NCBI RefSeq assembly: GCF_029760915.1
Contig: NZ_CP121685.1
Coordinates: 310,001 to 374,000, forward strand
Source of the DNA: Olleya sp. YS
GTDB lineage: Bacteria > Bacteroidota > Bacteroidia > Flavobacteriales > Flavobacteriaceae
Direction of reading: 5' to 3'
DNA: 64,000 nucleotides
Below the pieces are notes generated by a model. The model was not told the origin of the DNA, did not search any database, and saw nothing but the letters and a program-made list of their open reading frames with translations. Below, one piece after another: positions 33,887-42,715 of the stretch. The translations under genes and the position numbers were made by a program. The number at the start of each line of letters is the position of its first letter. The first letter of the stretch is position 1.

Positions 33887-35614
33887 TTAAAAATCAAACT
33901 TATAAGTTGCACCAGCTAAAAATTGAATACCTTGTACTGGTGTATTTTGCCATTTGGTATACTCTTCGCCGACAATATTATTGGCTTTTGCAAATACCGA
34001 AAAACGGTCGTTTATGTTGTAACCAACATGTGCATTAACATCAAAATAGCTATCAAGTGTAACTACTCCAAAAGTAGGCATCACTAAGCTTGGAACATTA
34101 AACTGATCTTTACGTTCTCCTACAAAGTATAAATTTGCTCCTGCAAACCAATGCTCATTAATTTGATAGTCTAAAAACACAGATGCTTTAATATCTGGAA
34201 GATTCCATGCTTCAGCTTCGTTTTTGACATCATAAGCAAAGTACTCTCCTTTGATACCAAGCGTAAAATTTCTGTTCACATCTACATTTAACTCTCCAGC
34301 AATACTAAAGGTTGTGACATCATCATAAGTTACTCCAAAAGAGTTTCCGTAAGTGTAAGGTTCAGAAGTTTGTGTGACGTCATTATTTACAAATAAAGGT
34401 TTGTTTTTTTCAGCTTTATAGTGTCCACTTACCGAATAGCTCATGGTATTAGATAACTTCCCTTTTAATCCTACAAAAGTGTTGTATTGTTGATCTGTTG
34501 GAGCCACTAATAAATTAGGAGATACAAACGGATTTTCTTGAGCAAAATCATAATACGAATGCTGAATCAAACCACCTTTTACACCTCCAAAAGCTATTAA
34601 AATCTCATCTACTAATCTATAACTAGCAGAGATGTTTGGGTAAATAAAGAATTTATTCTTGCTTGCTTCAGTATCGTTTAAATAAACCGCTTTTACACCT
34701 AAATCAACTGTTAAATCATCTTGTTTTAATTGAAATGTTGGTGCAACACCTACTTGAAAATTTCCGTAATTTAACTCAGTTGGAGATGCATAAGCTTTAT
34801 CAAAGCTTCCGCCTAAATAATCTGTAAATATTTCTATATCTACATCGTAATCTTGAATATTAATAGTCCCTATTCCATTAGCCTTAAACCTATTTTCTCC
34901 AGAACCATAGTTATCTCCAAAACGTCTAAAAAAGACACTTCCAGAAGATAGGATAGCGTCTTCAAAAGTAATATCACCTCCAACATATCCATTGGTAAAG
35001 CTGTGACCAACGTCTAATGCGTCCGCAGTAGTTTGATCAAACAAAGGTTGCTGTAACCCATACCAATTGTAGGTTTGGTATTGAAAACCTCCTAAAACCG
35101 ACCAACTATAATCACGGTTATTTTTACTGTAGGTTAAGTTTAGTTTTGAGTCTGAAAACCCATTGTCTGTCAATACATTTTCAATATCGCCTTGTGACGA
35201 ATGATGACCAACGTACGCGCTAAAAATCTCATCTCTACCTATTGCATGGTTTAAATACACCTCACCCAAAATAGTTGTATAAGTTCCTACACCTAACGTC
35301 GCATAATTATCAAAAAGCTTTGCTTTTTTTGCCTTATCAACTACTGCAGCTTTTCCTTTTGCAGGCGTAAAGGTTGATGCTACCGGAAATGAAAAGATAT
35401 TATATTTTACCTCCTTTTTTGTGGTGGTTTCGGTATCATCTAAAGTTGGAGTTTCCTTTACTTTGAACGCATCAGATATAGTTGGTGTATAAGGTTTTAC
35501 AACATCTATAACTCCTGTTTGTATGGTATCGTTTTCTCTATCTTGGGCAAATGCAAAGACAGTGATTAACAACGAAACAATTAATAAGATGACTTGCTTT
35601 TTTTTATTAAACAT
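33887..35614 (-). CDS. Outer-membrane beta-barrel protein (TonB-dependent-receptor-like, no plug)
   Basis: 575-aa exported protein with a signal peptide (MFNKKKQVILLIVSLLITVFAFAQ). After a linker (GVIDVVKPYTPTISDAFKVK, about 32-52) the rest is alternating amphipathic strands with aromatic turns, ending QGIQFLAGATYKFDF, a typical C-terminal barrel strand with terminal F. No plug domain or TonB box is visible, although such proteins are often labelled TonB-dependent receptors in Bacteroidota. It is 38 nt downstream of the large TPR gene and probably works with it at the outer membrane. Confidence 0.75.
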   Translation of the reverse strand: MFNKKKQVILLIVSLLITVFAFAQDRENDTIQTGVIDVVKPYTPTISDAFKVKETPTLDDTETTTKKEVKYNIFSFPVASTFTPAKGKAAVVDKAKKAKLFDNYATLGVGTYTTILGEVYLNHAIGRDEIFSAYVGHHSSQGDIENVLTDNGFSDSKLNLTYSKNNRDYSWSVLGGFQYQTYNWYGLQQPLFDQTTADALDVGHSFTNGYVGGDITFEDAILSSGSVFFRRFGDNYGSGENRFKANGIGTINIQDYDVDIEIFTDYLGGSFDKAYASPTELNYGNFQVGVAPTFQLKQDDLTVDLGVKAVYLNDTEASKNKFFIYPNISASYRLVDEILIAFGGVKGGLIQHSYYDFAQENPFVSPNLLVAPTDQQYNTFVGLKGKLSNTMSYSVSGHYKAEKNKPLFVNNDVTQTSEPYTYGNSFGVTYDDVTTFSIAGELNVDVNRNFTLGIKGEYFAYDVKNEAEAWNLPDIKASVFLDYQINEHWFAGANLYFVGERKDQFNVPSLVMPTFGVVTLDSYFDVNAHVGYNINDRFSVFAKANNIVGEEYTKWQNTPVQGIQFLAGATYKFDF

Positions 35615-35652
35615 AATTAATATTTATGAATGACAATTGTCGATTGATGATA

Positions 35653-38600
35653 TTAGTCTTCAGTGATTACTGATGAATTTGTTTTGGCTTCTTCAGCTTT
35701 GATTTTATTTAATTCGGTTTGTGCTTCTGCCTTTACATCTTCAAAATTTGAAAAGTTTTTAATAACACTTTCTAAGATATAAGTAGCTTGAAACGCATCA
35801 CCTAACGCATAAAAATTCTTAGCCATAACTATTAAGCCTTTTGCTCCATAGTATTTATAACCAGAATAATCTTTGGCTAATCGCTGAGTTACCTTGTTAG
35901 ACTCGTTATACAAACCATCTTTATTTTTAAAGTACGCATTGTAGTATAAAGCTTCTGCTGCAGTTTCACCAGTTGCAAAAGTTTCTACTTGTGCATAAGC
36001 TGTTCTGGCTTTAGCTTCGTTGTTAGTTTTAATTGCGGAACGTGCAATAATAACATAGGCATCACTTCTAATTTTATTGTCCAAATTAGCGTTGCCAAGC
36101 ACTTTTTCCGCGTAAGCGACTGCTTGATTATAATTATTTAATTGGTAGTTAGCTTGCATTAAATTAGATTGTGCAAACAAACTATTTTGCGGGAAGTTAG
36201 CTTCTACTTCTAAGCGCTGCAACGTTGGGATAGCTGCATTCCAATCTTTTTTATCCAATTGAATTTGCGCCAAACGCAACAAAGCTTCTTCAGAAAATTC
36301 GCTTTGCGATTGATTAACAACATAGGCATAGTGTGGTTCTGCATTAGCTTTTAAATCTTTTTTAAAGTATAGTTGCGCTAAATAAAAATGGGCTTGAGTA
36401 GCGTGTAACCCTTTAGGAAACTGGTTTAAGTATCCATTAAATTGTTTGATGGCATCATTAACATTTTCATCTAAATACTGTTTTTCTGCAGCTTCATATG
36501 TTGCATTGTCTAAATCGGCATCTGTAACTTCAACAAAATCTAGTGTTCTTACCCAAGCTGCATACTCGTCTACCTTACCTAAATCTATATAAATCAATCT
36601 TGCAGTAGCTACTGCTTGATTGGCCTCTGGAGTTCCTGGATAGTCTTTTGCTACCGATTTAAACGTGTTTAACGCTTGCTGGTTTTGACTTGCATTGTAA
36701 TACACTAATCCTTGACGTAATTGTCCTTTGCTGGCAAATGGACTGTTACTATACTCTTTTTTAAGTTGGTTGTAAATAGCAATTGCTTTAGCATCTTGAC
36801 CAGCCTTAACATAACTATTACCCAATGCATACATCGCATCGTCACGTAATTTTGATGTTGGATATTTAGTTATAAATTGCTCTAACTGACTAGTTTTACT
36901 ATTCTCGTTTCCAATAAATCCATGACTCATTGCTTTCTGGAAAAACGCATAATCGTTTTCCATAGTACCTACTTGCATTGCTTTATCATAAGCCGAAATA
37001 GCTTCACCGTAACGACTGGAGACAAAATAACCATCTGCTAGACGCAAATACGCATCGTTTAATCTAACCTTGTCCGTTTGATTTTTTTGGATGTATTGGT
37101 TAAAATACGTTGTTGCTTGGTCATAGTTTTTTTGTTTAAAATACGCATAAGCAATATTGTATTCTAAATTCTGAAACTCGGTTGTAGCTGAAGCTTCACT
37201 TTGTTGAGCATACTGTTTAAAACCGATTAACGCATCCTCATAATTGGTTAAATTATAATCAGTTTCGGCTTTCCAAAATGTTGCTCTTGCGGTAAATTTT
37301 TGGTCTTGTTGTTCTTTTAATGATTTATCAAATAAATTTTCGGCTTCTTGATACTGATTATCGTTAAACAATTCCAATCCTCTGTAAAATGCTACTTTTT
37401 GATAAGCGACTTTACTTTCGTAGCTATTTTTATTTTTTAATAATTCTAAAGCTTCCTTATAGTTTTTTGAAGTGATGTAAGAATCTATTAAAAGTGTTTC
37501 TATCTCTTCTTTATATTGCGTATCAGGATACTTTTCTAAATAACCCGTTAATACTTGTGGTACCGATTGGTAAGCATTACCAATCTCGTAACTAATTTTG
37601 GCATAATTTAACCACGCGTCCTCTTGGATTTTTAAATCATAATCCATTTGTGAAGCGTTTCTAAACGCGTTTAAAGCCTCTTGCTTTTTGCCTACATTCA
37701 CGTAGCTTTCTCCTAAATGGTAATATGCATTTTGTGCCACACTATTATCTGCGCTTACTATTTTATTAAACTCAGATATGGCTTTGTCATAATCTTTTTG
37801 CTTGTAATAGGCATACCCTAATTGATAGTAATCGGTGTTGCTCCACTTACCTTTTCTTCCTTTATATTCGGTTAAATACGGAATAGCTTCGCTATATTGT
37901 TCTAGGTTGAAATAACTTTCACCTATAATCTTATTTAATTCAGATACTTCATCTCTATCGCTAGTAGGCAGTTTTTCTTTGGCTAGCTCGATAGCTTTTT
38001 CAAATTTTCCTAATTTGAAATTTAAATCGGCTTGATAATAACTTAGTTTTTCTTTATATTTTTCTTCATCACTGACTTGCTCAAAGTATTTATTAGCTCC
38101 ATCGTAATCATCACCTTCATAAGACATAAATCCTAGATAATATTTCGCTTGTGATCCATATTTTTGAGAGGTTTCTACACGTGTTAAATACTTTTTGGCA
38201 TCCTTATAATTTTTAGTAATAAACGAAGCGTAACCATTATTAAAATTATAGGTTTCTCTATCTGCTTTAGATAATGCATTATCATCTACTTTGGCATACC
38301 ATTTTTGAGCATACGCATATTTACCATTGGTAAAATAATAGTCTGCAACGTCTAAAAAAGCTGTATTACGCTTAGTGCTTGTTGGATAGTTTTCTACAAA
38401 ACGTTCCATTAACACATCTGCGTTTTGCTGATTTAATCTAATAGCTGCATTGGCAATATAAAAGGCACAATTGCTCTGAATGTTTTCATCATCAGATGCT
38501 TTTTTTATTTGAGTAAATAAGTTTTGGGCTGCTAAATACTGCTGGCTATTATACAATTGCAATGCTTTTTGATAATCGCCCAAACTACTAGTGTAAACTG

Positions 38601-38679
38601 CAGATTCTTGTGCAAGTAACTGAAAACAAAACGCTATGGATATTAAAAATGTAAGTTGCTTTTTTACTAACATTGACAT
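35653..38679 (-). CDS. Large exported tetratricopeptide-repeat protein
   Basis: 1008-aa protein with a signal peptide (MSMLVKKQLTFLISIAFCFQLLAQ). Nearly the whole length is TPR units, for example YYQLGYAYYKQKDYDKAISEF, AYYHLGESYVNVGKKQEALNAF and AYFKQKNYDQATTYFNQ, with 20 or more repeats visible. It resembles YbgF/BamD-like scaffolds of the envelope. Paired with the beta-barrel gene downstream; a joint role in outer-membrane assembly or transport is inferred. A TATCTTTG box (38705-38698) lies 19 nt upstream, with a 12-bp palindrome at 38720-38731. Confidence 0.88.
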   Translation of the reverse strand: MSMLVKKQLTFLISIAFCFQLLAQESAVYTSSLGDYQKALQLYNSQQYLAAQNLFTQIKKASDDENIQSNCAFYIANAAIRLNQQNADVLMERFVENYPTSTKRNTAFLDVADYYFTNGKYAYAQKWYAKVDDNALSKADRETYNFNNGYASFITKNYKDAKKYLTRVETSQKYGSQAKYYLGFMSYEGDDYDGANKYFEQVSDEEKYKEKLSYYQADLNFKLGKFEKAIELAKEKLPTSDRDEVSELNKIIGESYFNLEQYSEAIPYLTEYKGRKGKWSNTDYYQLGYAYYKQKDYDKAISEFNKIVSADNSVAQNAYYHLGESYVNVGKKQEALNAFRNASQMDYDLKIQEDAWLNYAKISYEIGNAYQSVPQVLTGYLEKYPDTQYKEEIETLLIDSYITSKNYKEALELLKNKNSYESKVAYQKVAFYRGLELFNDNQYQEAENLFDKSLKEQQDQKFTARATFWKAETDYNLTNYEDALIGFKQYAQQSEASATTEFQNLEYNIAYAYFKQKNYDQATTYFNQYIQKNQTDKVRLNDAYLRLADGYFVSSRYGEAISAYDKAMQVGTMENDYAFFQKAMSHGFIGNENSKTSQLEQFITKYPTSKLRDDAMYALGNSYVKAGQDAKAIAIYNQLKKEYSNSPFASKGQLRQGLVYYNASQNQQALNTFKSVAKDYPGTPEANQAVATARLIYIDLGKVDEYAAWVRTLDFVEVTDADLDNATYEAAEKQYLDENVNDAIKQFNGYLNQFPKGLHATQAHFYLAQLYFKKDLKANAEPHYAYVVNQSQSEFSEEALLRLAQIQLDKKDWNAAIPTLQRLEVEANFPQNSLFAQSNLMQANYQLNNYNQAVAYAEKVLGNANLDNKIRSDAYVIIARSAIKTNNEAKARTAYAQVETFATGETAAEALYYNAYFKNKDGLYNESNKVTQRLAKDYSGYKYYGAKGLIVMAKNFYALGDAFQATYILESVIKNFSNFEDVKAEAQTELNKIKAEEAKTNSSVITED

Positions 38680-38697
38680 TATTTTTTAATTCAAAAT

Positions 38698-38731
38698 CAA
38701 AGATAAATTAATCTATAGGTCTAACGTTAGA
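38698..38731 (-). promoter_or_regulatory. Promoter of the TPR gene with 12-bp palindrome
   Basis: TATCTTTG (38705-38698) fits the -7 consensus. Fourteen nt further upstream is a perfect palindrome TCTAACGTTAGA (38720-38731), at the place of the -33 element. It may be an operator. Confidence 0.5.
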
Positions 38732-38868
38732 ATTAGTCAATAATTATAAACGGAGTTATTAAAAATAAAAAATCTAGTACAACTAAAGTTGTTTTAAGCC
38801 CTATTTAATAAACAAAAGTTGCCTTAAAAATAATAGAGTTTCCGTTTTCTGTTTATGACATTAATTGT

Positions 38869-38876
38869 TTACTTTG
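38869..38876 (+). promoter_or_regulatory. Predicted -7 element for ftsE
   Basis: TTACTTTG, one base off TAnnTTTG, lies 58 nt upstream of ftsE. The leader between contains a small hairpin (CGCaATTTAAT / ATTAAATcGCG, 38882-38906). Confidence 0.4.
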
Positions 38877-38934
38877 TGAAGCGCAATTTAATAGCATTAA
38901 ATCGCGTTGTTTCAGCTAAAAATAAATTTATTTT

Positions 38935-39621
38935 ATGTCAAATACTGTTTTAGAATTAAAAGACGCCTCTATATTTCAAGGTGATAGCCTAGTACTATCT
39001 GACGTTAATTTAGAGGTTAATAAAGGTGATTTTGTGTATTTAATTGGTAAAACAGGTTCTGGAAAAAGTAGTTTTATGAAAACACTTTATGGTGATTTAA
39101 AGTTGACAAAAGGTGAAGGTCATATTGTTGATTTTGATTTACCAACTTTAAAAGAAAAAGATATTCCGTTTTTACGTAGGAAGCTAGGTATTGTATTTCA
39201 AGATTTTAAACTGCTTACCGATAGAACGATAAACGACAATTTATTATTTGTACTGAAAGCTACAGGTTGGAAAGACAAAGCAAAAATGAATGAACGTGTT
39301 GCTTCTGTTTTAAAAAAAGTAGCTATGGAAACTAAAGGTTTTAAATTTCCACATGAATTATCTGGTGGAGAGCAACAACGTATTGCCATAGCACGTGCTT
39401 TATTAAATGATCCTGAATTAATCTTAGCTGATGAACCTACTGGTAACTTAGATCCTCAGACTAGCATTGAGGTTATGGAAGTACTACAGGATATTAATAA
39501 AAATGGTAATACTATTTTAATGGCAACTCATGATTATGCTTTACTATTAAAGTATCCAAGCAAAACTTTAAAATGTGATGACAATAAGGTTTTTGAGGTT
39601 GTACAACGTAAAACCAATTAA
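38935..39621 (+). CDS. ftsE: Cell-division ABC transporter ATP-binding protein FtsE
   Basis: 228-aa ABC ATPase. Walker A is GKTGSGKSS (38-46), the Q-loop is in VFQDFKLL (about 87-94), the signature is LSGGEQQR (142-149), and Walker B is LILADEP (162-168) with the H-loop in [10 protein letters not shown]. In Bacteroidota this size and the [12 protein letters not shown] stretch are typical of FtsE, the partner of FtsX in controlling peptidoglycan hydrolases at the division site. FtsX is not next to it here; glycosyltransferase genes follow after 3 nt. A general LolD-type ATPase is the alternative. Confidence 0.85.
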   Translation: MSNTVLELKDASIFQGDSLVLSDVNLEVNKGDFVYLIGKTGSGKSSFMKTLYGDLKLTKGEGHIVDFDLPTLKEKDIPFLRRKLGIVFQDFKLLTDRTINDNLLFVLKATGWKDKAKMNERVASVLKKVAMETKGFKFPHELSGGEQQRIAIARALLNDPELILADEPTGNLDPQTSIEVMEVLQDINKNGNTILMATHDYALLLKYPSKTLKCDDNKVFEVVQRKTN

Positions 39622-39624
39622 ACT

Positions 39625-40515
39625 ATGCTATCTGTTTTAATACCGACTTACAATTACGATGTCACCAAGTTGGTATCTGCCTTACATAAGCAATTAATAG
39701 CGTCTACAATTGCTTTTGAAATCATTATTTTTGATGATGGCTCTAAAACAGAAATAGCCAAAGAAAACCAAAAGCTTAACACACTAAACTTTGTTACTTT
39801 TAAAGTAAACCCTGAAAATGTGGGCTTAAGTAACAACAGGAATCTGTTAGCCAATACCGCTTCATACAATTATATACTTTTTATTGATGGTGATTCCTTA
39901 GTAATTGATCCAGATTATATTAGTAATTATCTTGAAGCAATAACTGCAGAAACTGCTATAATTTATGGTGGACGTATTCATCCAAAACAAGTTTCTAAAC
40001 AAAGAAAATTACGTTGGAAATACGGTACACATCGGGAAGATTTGACTGCCAAACAAAGAGAGCAAAACCCATACAAACGCATGTTTTGTAATAATACATT
40101 AATGACTAAAGCTATCTTTAACACCATTGGTTTTGAAAAAACGTTAACCCAATATGGTCATGAGGACACTTTATTTGCTTATAAAGCCAGTCAATTACAA
40201 ACTAAGGTGTTACATATTGATAATCCTATTTTACATGGTGATGTCGATTTTAGTTCTGTGTTTTTAAAAAAGACAAAAAACGGATTGCAGAATTTAGATT
40301 ATATCTATAATTCAAATTTGATTGACTATCATTTTATTCCGTTTTTAGTATACTTTACTAAGCTAAAACAGTGGAAACTTAATTATATCTTAGCAGCTAG
40401 TTATTATCTGATTAGTCCTTTAATAAAACTAAATTTGACTTCCAAACGACCTTCTCTATTTTTATTTGATTTGTTTAGAATTAGCTACTTTTGTCATATC
40501 AACTTAAAAACATGA
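39625..40515 (+). CDS. Glycosyltransferase family 2
   Basis: 296-aa GT-A fold glycosyltransferase. It begins MLSVLIPTYNYDVTKLV with the nucleotide-sugar-binding IIFDDGS (about 37-43) and a metal-binding-type FIDGDSLVI (about 90-98). The C-terminal part contains GHEDTLFAYKA (about 173-183), a catalytic-base-type acidic motif (HEDT). Substrate unknown. It starts 3 nt after ftsE and overlaps the next GT gene by ATGA, so the three are translationally coupled. First gene of the glycan locus. Confidence 0.88.
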   Translation: MLSVLIPTYNYDVTKLVSALHKQLIASTIAFEIIIFDDGSKTEIAKENQKLNTLNFVTFKVNPENVGLSNNRNLLANTASYNYILFIDGDSLVIDPDYISNYLEAITAETAIIYGGRIHPKQVSKQRKLRWKYGTHREDLTAKQREQNPYKRMFCNNTLMTKAIFNTIGFEKTLTQYGHEDTLFAYKASQLQTKVLHIDNPILHGDVDFSSVFLKKTKNGLQNLDYIYNSNLIDYHFIPFLVYFTKLKQWKLNYILAASYYLISPLIKLNLTSKRPSLFLFDLFRISYFCHINLKT

Positions 40516-41450
40516 GCTGTTTCTTCTCTGTAGTCATTCCGCTTTATAATAAAGAAAAATACATTTTAAACACCTTAACATCTGTTTTAAATCAGACGTT
40601 TCAAGATTTTGAAATCATTATCATTGATGATGGTTCAACAGATGACAGTGTAGAGATTATTGAGACTATAGTTGACCACAGAATTACCTTAATTAAACAA
40701 CCTAATCAAGGCGCCTCAATTGCTAGAAATAATGCGATTAAGGCTTCAAAAAGTCAGTACATCGCTACTCTTGATGCAGATGATATTTGGGAAAACAATC
40801 ACTTACAAGCACTTAAAGCGTGTATAGAAAGTATTGAAAACGCTGTTTTATATTGTACTAATTATAAAATAAAAAGACTTGGTGGATTGATTACTCCTGC
40901 TGCATTTAATTTTGATTATCAAGATCATTGCTTGATTATTCAAGATTTTTTTAAAGCTAACACCATTAATTTTATACCTACATCGTCTTCAGTTGCCTTT
41001 AAAAAAGAAGATTTTTTAAAACTCAATGGTTATAACACAAATTTAAGAACAGGTCAAGATATTGATTTATGGATTAAATTTGGACTACTAGGCAAAGTAG
41101 CTTTTAATCCTAAAATCACAATGACTTATAACCTATATGACACTTTAAGTTTATCCAATAGTACATTTAATGACGATAGGTATCTACTAATAAATAATTA
41201 CAAAACTGAAGAGTATGATAACCCCTCTTTAAAGCATTATTTGGATATTAACAGATATGCATTGGCTATTAGATACAAGCTAAATAATGATGAGTATAAC
41301 TTTAAAAAAATAAAAGGAGAAATTGATTATAGCAATCTAAACAGCAAACAAAAACTACTGTTAAAGCTACCAAAAACTGTTTTGAATATTCTTAAGAACA
41401 TTCAGCACTTTTTAATTAAAAACAATATTTATTTATCGGCTTTTAAATAG
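40512..41450 (+). CDS. Glycosyltransferase family 2
   Basis: 312-aa GT2 enzyme starting at the ATG 40512 (MSCFFSVVIPLYNKEKYI), which overlaps the previous stop as ATGA; the frame extends back to a TTG at 40491 but this is less likely. Motifs are IIIDDGSTDDS (about 39-49), ATLDADDIW (about 88-96, DxD-type) and TGQDIDLWIKFG (about 178-189). It probably adds a sugar in a surface polysaccharide. Its 3' end overlaps the convergent fdtA-like gene by 18 nt. Confidence 0.88.
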   Translation: MSCFFSVVIPLYNKEKYILNTLTSVLNQTFQDFEIIIIDDGSTDDSVEIIETIVDHRITLIKQPNQGASIARNNAIKASKSQYIATLDADDIWENNHLQALKACIESIENAVLYCTNYKIKRLGGLITPAAFNFDYQDHCLIIQDFFKANTINFIPTSSSVAFKKEDFLKLNGYNTNLRTGQDIDLWIKFGLLGKVAFNPKITMTYNLYDTLSLSNSTFNDDRYLLINNYKTEEYDNPSLKHYLDINRYALAIRYKLNNDEYNFKKIKGEIDYSNLNSKQKLLLKLPKTVLNILKNIQHFLIKNNIYLSAFK

Positions 41451-41831
41451 CTTGAATGCATTATAATCTCTAATATAATCGGCTTCGTCATAAACCTCTG
41501 AAGCTAAAACTAAACAGACAGCTCCAGAAGAAAAATTTTCCAGTTCTCTCCAAATACCAGGAACAATTAATAATCCTTTATTTGGCTTATTTAGCGTTAC
41601 CGAATTTATATTAGTACCATCTTTTAAAATAACATCAAAACTTCCACTTAAAGGTATCAGAAACTGGTATAACGCTTTGTGTGCATGACCACCTCTGTAA
41701 GCATCACTTGGTACGTCATACAAATAGTACACTCGCTTAATATCGAAGGGTACAATATCCTTCTCTACTACAGATAAATTACCTCTTCCTTCTGGGTCTT
41801 TGATTTTTGGAATTTCAATTATTTTAATCAC
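41433..41831 (-). CDS. fdtA: FdtA/QdtA-type dTDP-sugar 3,4-ketoisomerase
   Basis: 132-aa single-domain cupin with a GTG start. It isomerises dTDP-4-keto-6-deoxyglucose to the 3-keto sugar on the way to dTDP-3-amino-3,6-dideoxyhexoses. The family signature is RGGHAHK (46-52), whose two histidines (49, 51) form the known catalytic pair; WRELENFS and CLVLASEVYDEADYIRDY near the C-terminus are also typical. FdtA versus QdtA (Fuc3N versus Qui3N route) cannot be told by eye. The matching aminotransferase is at 45167-46264. Confidence 0.88.
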   Translation of the reverse strand: MIKIIEIPKIKDPEGRGNLSVVEKDIVPFDIKRVYYLYDVPSDAYRGGHAHKALYQFLIPLSGSFDVILKDGTNINSVTLNKPNKGLLIVPGIWRELENFSSGAVCLVLASEVYDEADYIRDYNAFKLFKSR

Positions 41832-41842
41832 TTATGTACATT

Positions 41843-42682
41843 TTAGCGTGTTTCTAAACCTTCTTTTAACAATTGCTTATATCTTGAAATACCTGAGCGT
41901 CCTACTTTAAATTTGGGTAAAAACAATTTTGCTTTTAACTGTTTTAATTGTATTAATAAATACAATTGTTTTATTAATCTAAAATAAGCCAAACTACCTG
42001 AATATTTATAAAATAAAGCAGCTCTAGCATAAATTAAAGTGTCACTAGCCGAATCTTGACCAGAACTAAAGGCTGGATGAGACAAGATAATTTTGGGTTG
42101 AAAATACAACTTTAAATTACTTTTTAAAGCATTACGCAAAAACACATATTCATTTGCTGTTTTAAATTCGGCTCCCAAACCAAAATTAGGATTAAACTCT
42201 ACTAGCTGATTAATTAAACTGTCTCGATTAAAAGTAATTACAACAGAATTGACCGTAAAAATGCTTTTTTTATCATGTATAACAGTAGGTTTATAATCTC
42301 TAAACTCATTACCATCAAAATCTGTCATTTTGAAAGTTACAATATCTGCATCAGTATATTTTTGATACGCTTCTAAGATAATATTGCTTAAATTATTTAC
42401 ATAAATCACATCATCATCTGCAACTAAACAGATTTTACCTATAGCATGTTTAATTGCTAGATTTCGACTATTAGGCAGTCCTCTTTCAAAAGAATTTACA
42501 ACTCTTATATTATCATGAGATGATTCTAAGAGTTTATCTGGAGTCGTTTGATTAATAATTAATATGTGATAATCCTCTAATTGTAGGTTTTGAAACATTG
42601 GTTTTAAAAACGATAGTGATGTTCTATGCATCGTTGACACCAAAATTTCAAAATCAACATCTTTTTTCGAGGATTTACTCAT
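41843..42682 (-). CDS. Glycosyltransferase family 2-like protein
   Basis: 279-aa GT-A-type enzyme. The nucleotide-binding end of strand 4 is CLVADDDVIY (about 90-99, DDD metal motif), preceded by GLPNSRNLAIKHA (about 69-81). The start lacks the usual 'VSVIIPTYN', reading FEILVSTMHRTSL, a variant known in some GT2 branches. The C-terminal region has FGLGAEFKTANEYVFLRNA (about 165-183), an acidic catalytic-type motif. It is divergent from the GT4-like gene, with two facing -7 boxes in the 33-nt gap. Confidence 0.82.
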   Translation of the reverse strand: MSKSSKKDVDFEILVSTMHRTSLSFLKPMFQNLQLEDYHILIINQTTPDKLLESSHDNIRVVNSFERGLPNSRNLAIKHAIGKICLVADDDVIYVNNLSNIILEAYQKYTDADIVTFKMTDFDGNEFRDYKPTVIHDKKSIFTVNSVVITFNRDSLINQLVEFNPNFGLGAEFKTANEYVFLRNALKSNLKLYFQPKIILSHPAFSSGQDSASDTLIYARAALFYKYSGSLAYFRLIKQLYLLIQLKQLKAKLFLPKFKVGRSGISRYKQLLKEGLETR

Positions 42683-42688
42683 TTAATT

Positions 42689-42707
42689 TATCTTTGAAAC
42701 AAATGTA
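42689..42707. promoter_or_regulatory. Back-to-back divergent -7 boxes
   Basis: TATCTTTG on the plus strand (42689-42696) and TACATTTG on the minus strand (42707-42700) are separated by 3 bp in the 33-bp gap between two divergent glycosyltransferase genes. Both fit TAnnTTTG and lie 15-20 nt from their ATG. Confidence 0.6.
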
Positions 42708-42715
42708 ATCATTTT

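Noticed and set aside
38869-38876. TTACTTTG before ftsE as a third operator of the winged-helix regulator
   Set aside because: Only the left half is present; there is no CAAAGTA arm. It is just a -7-like promoter element.
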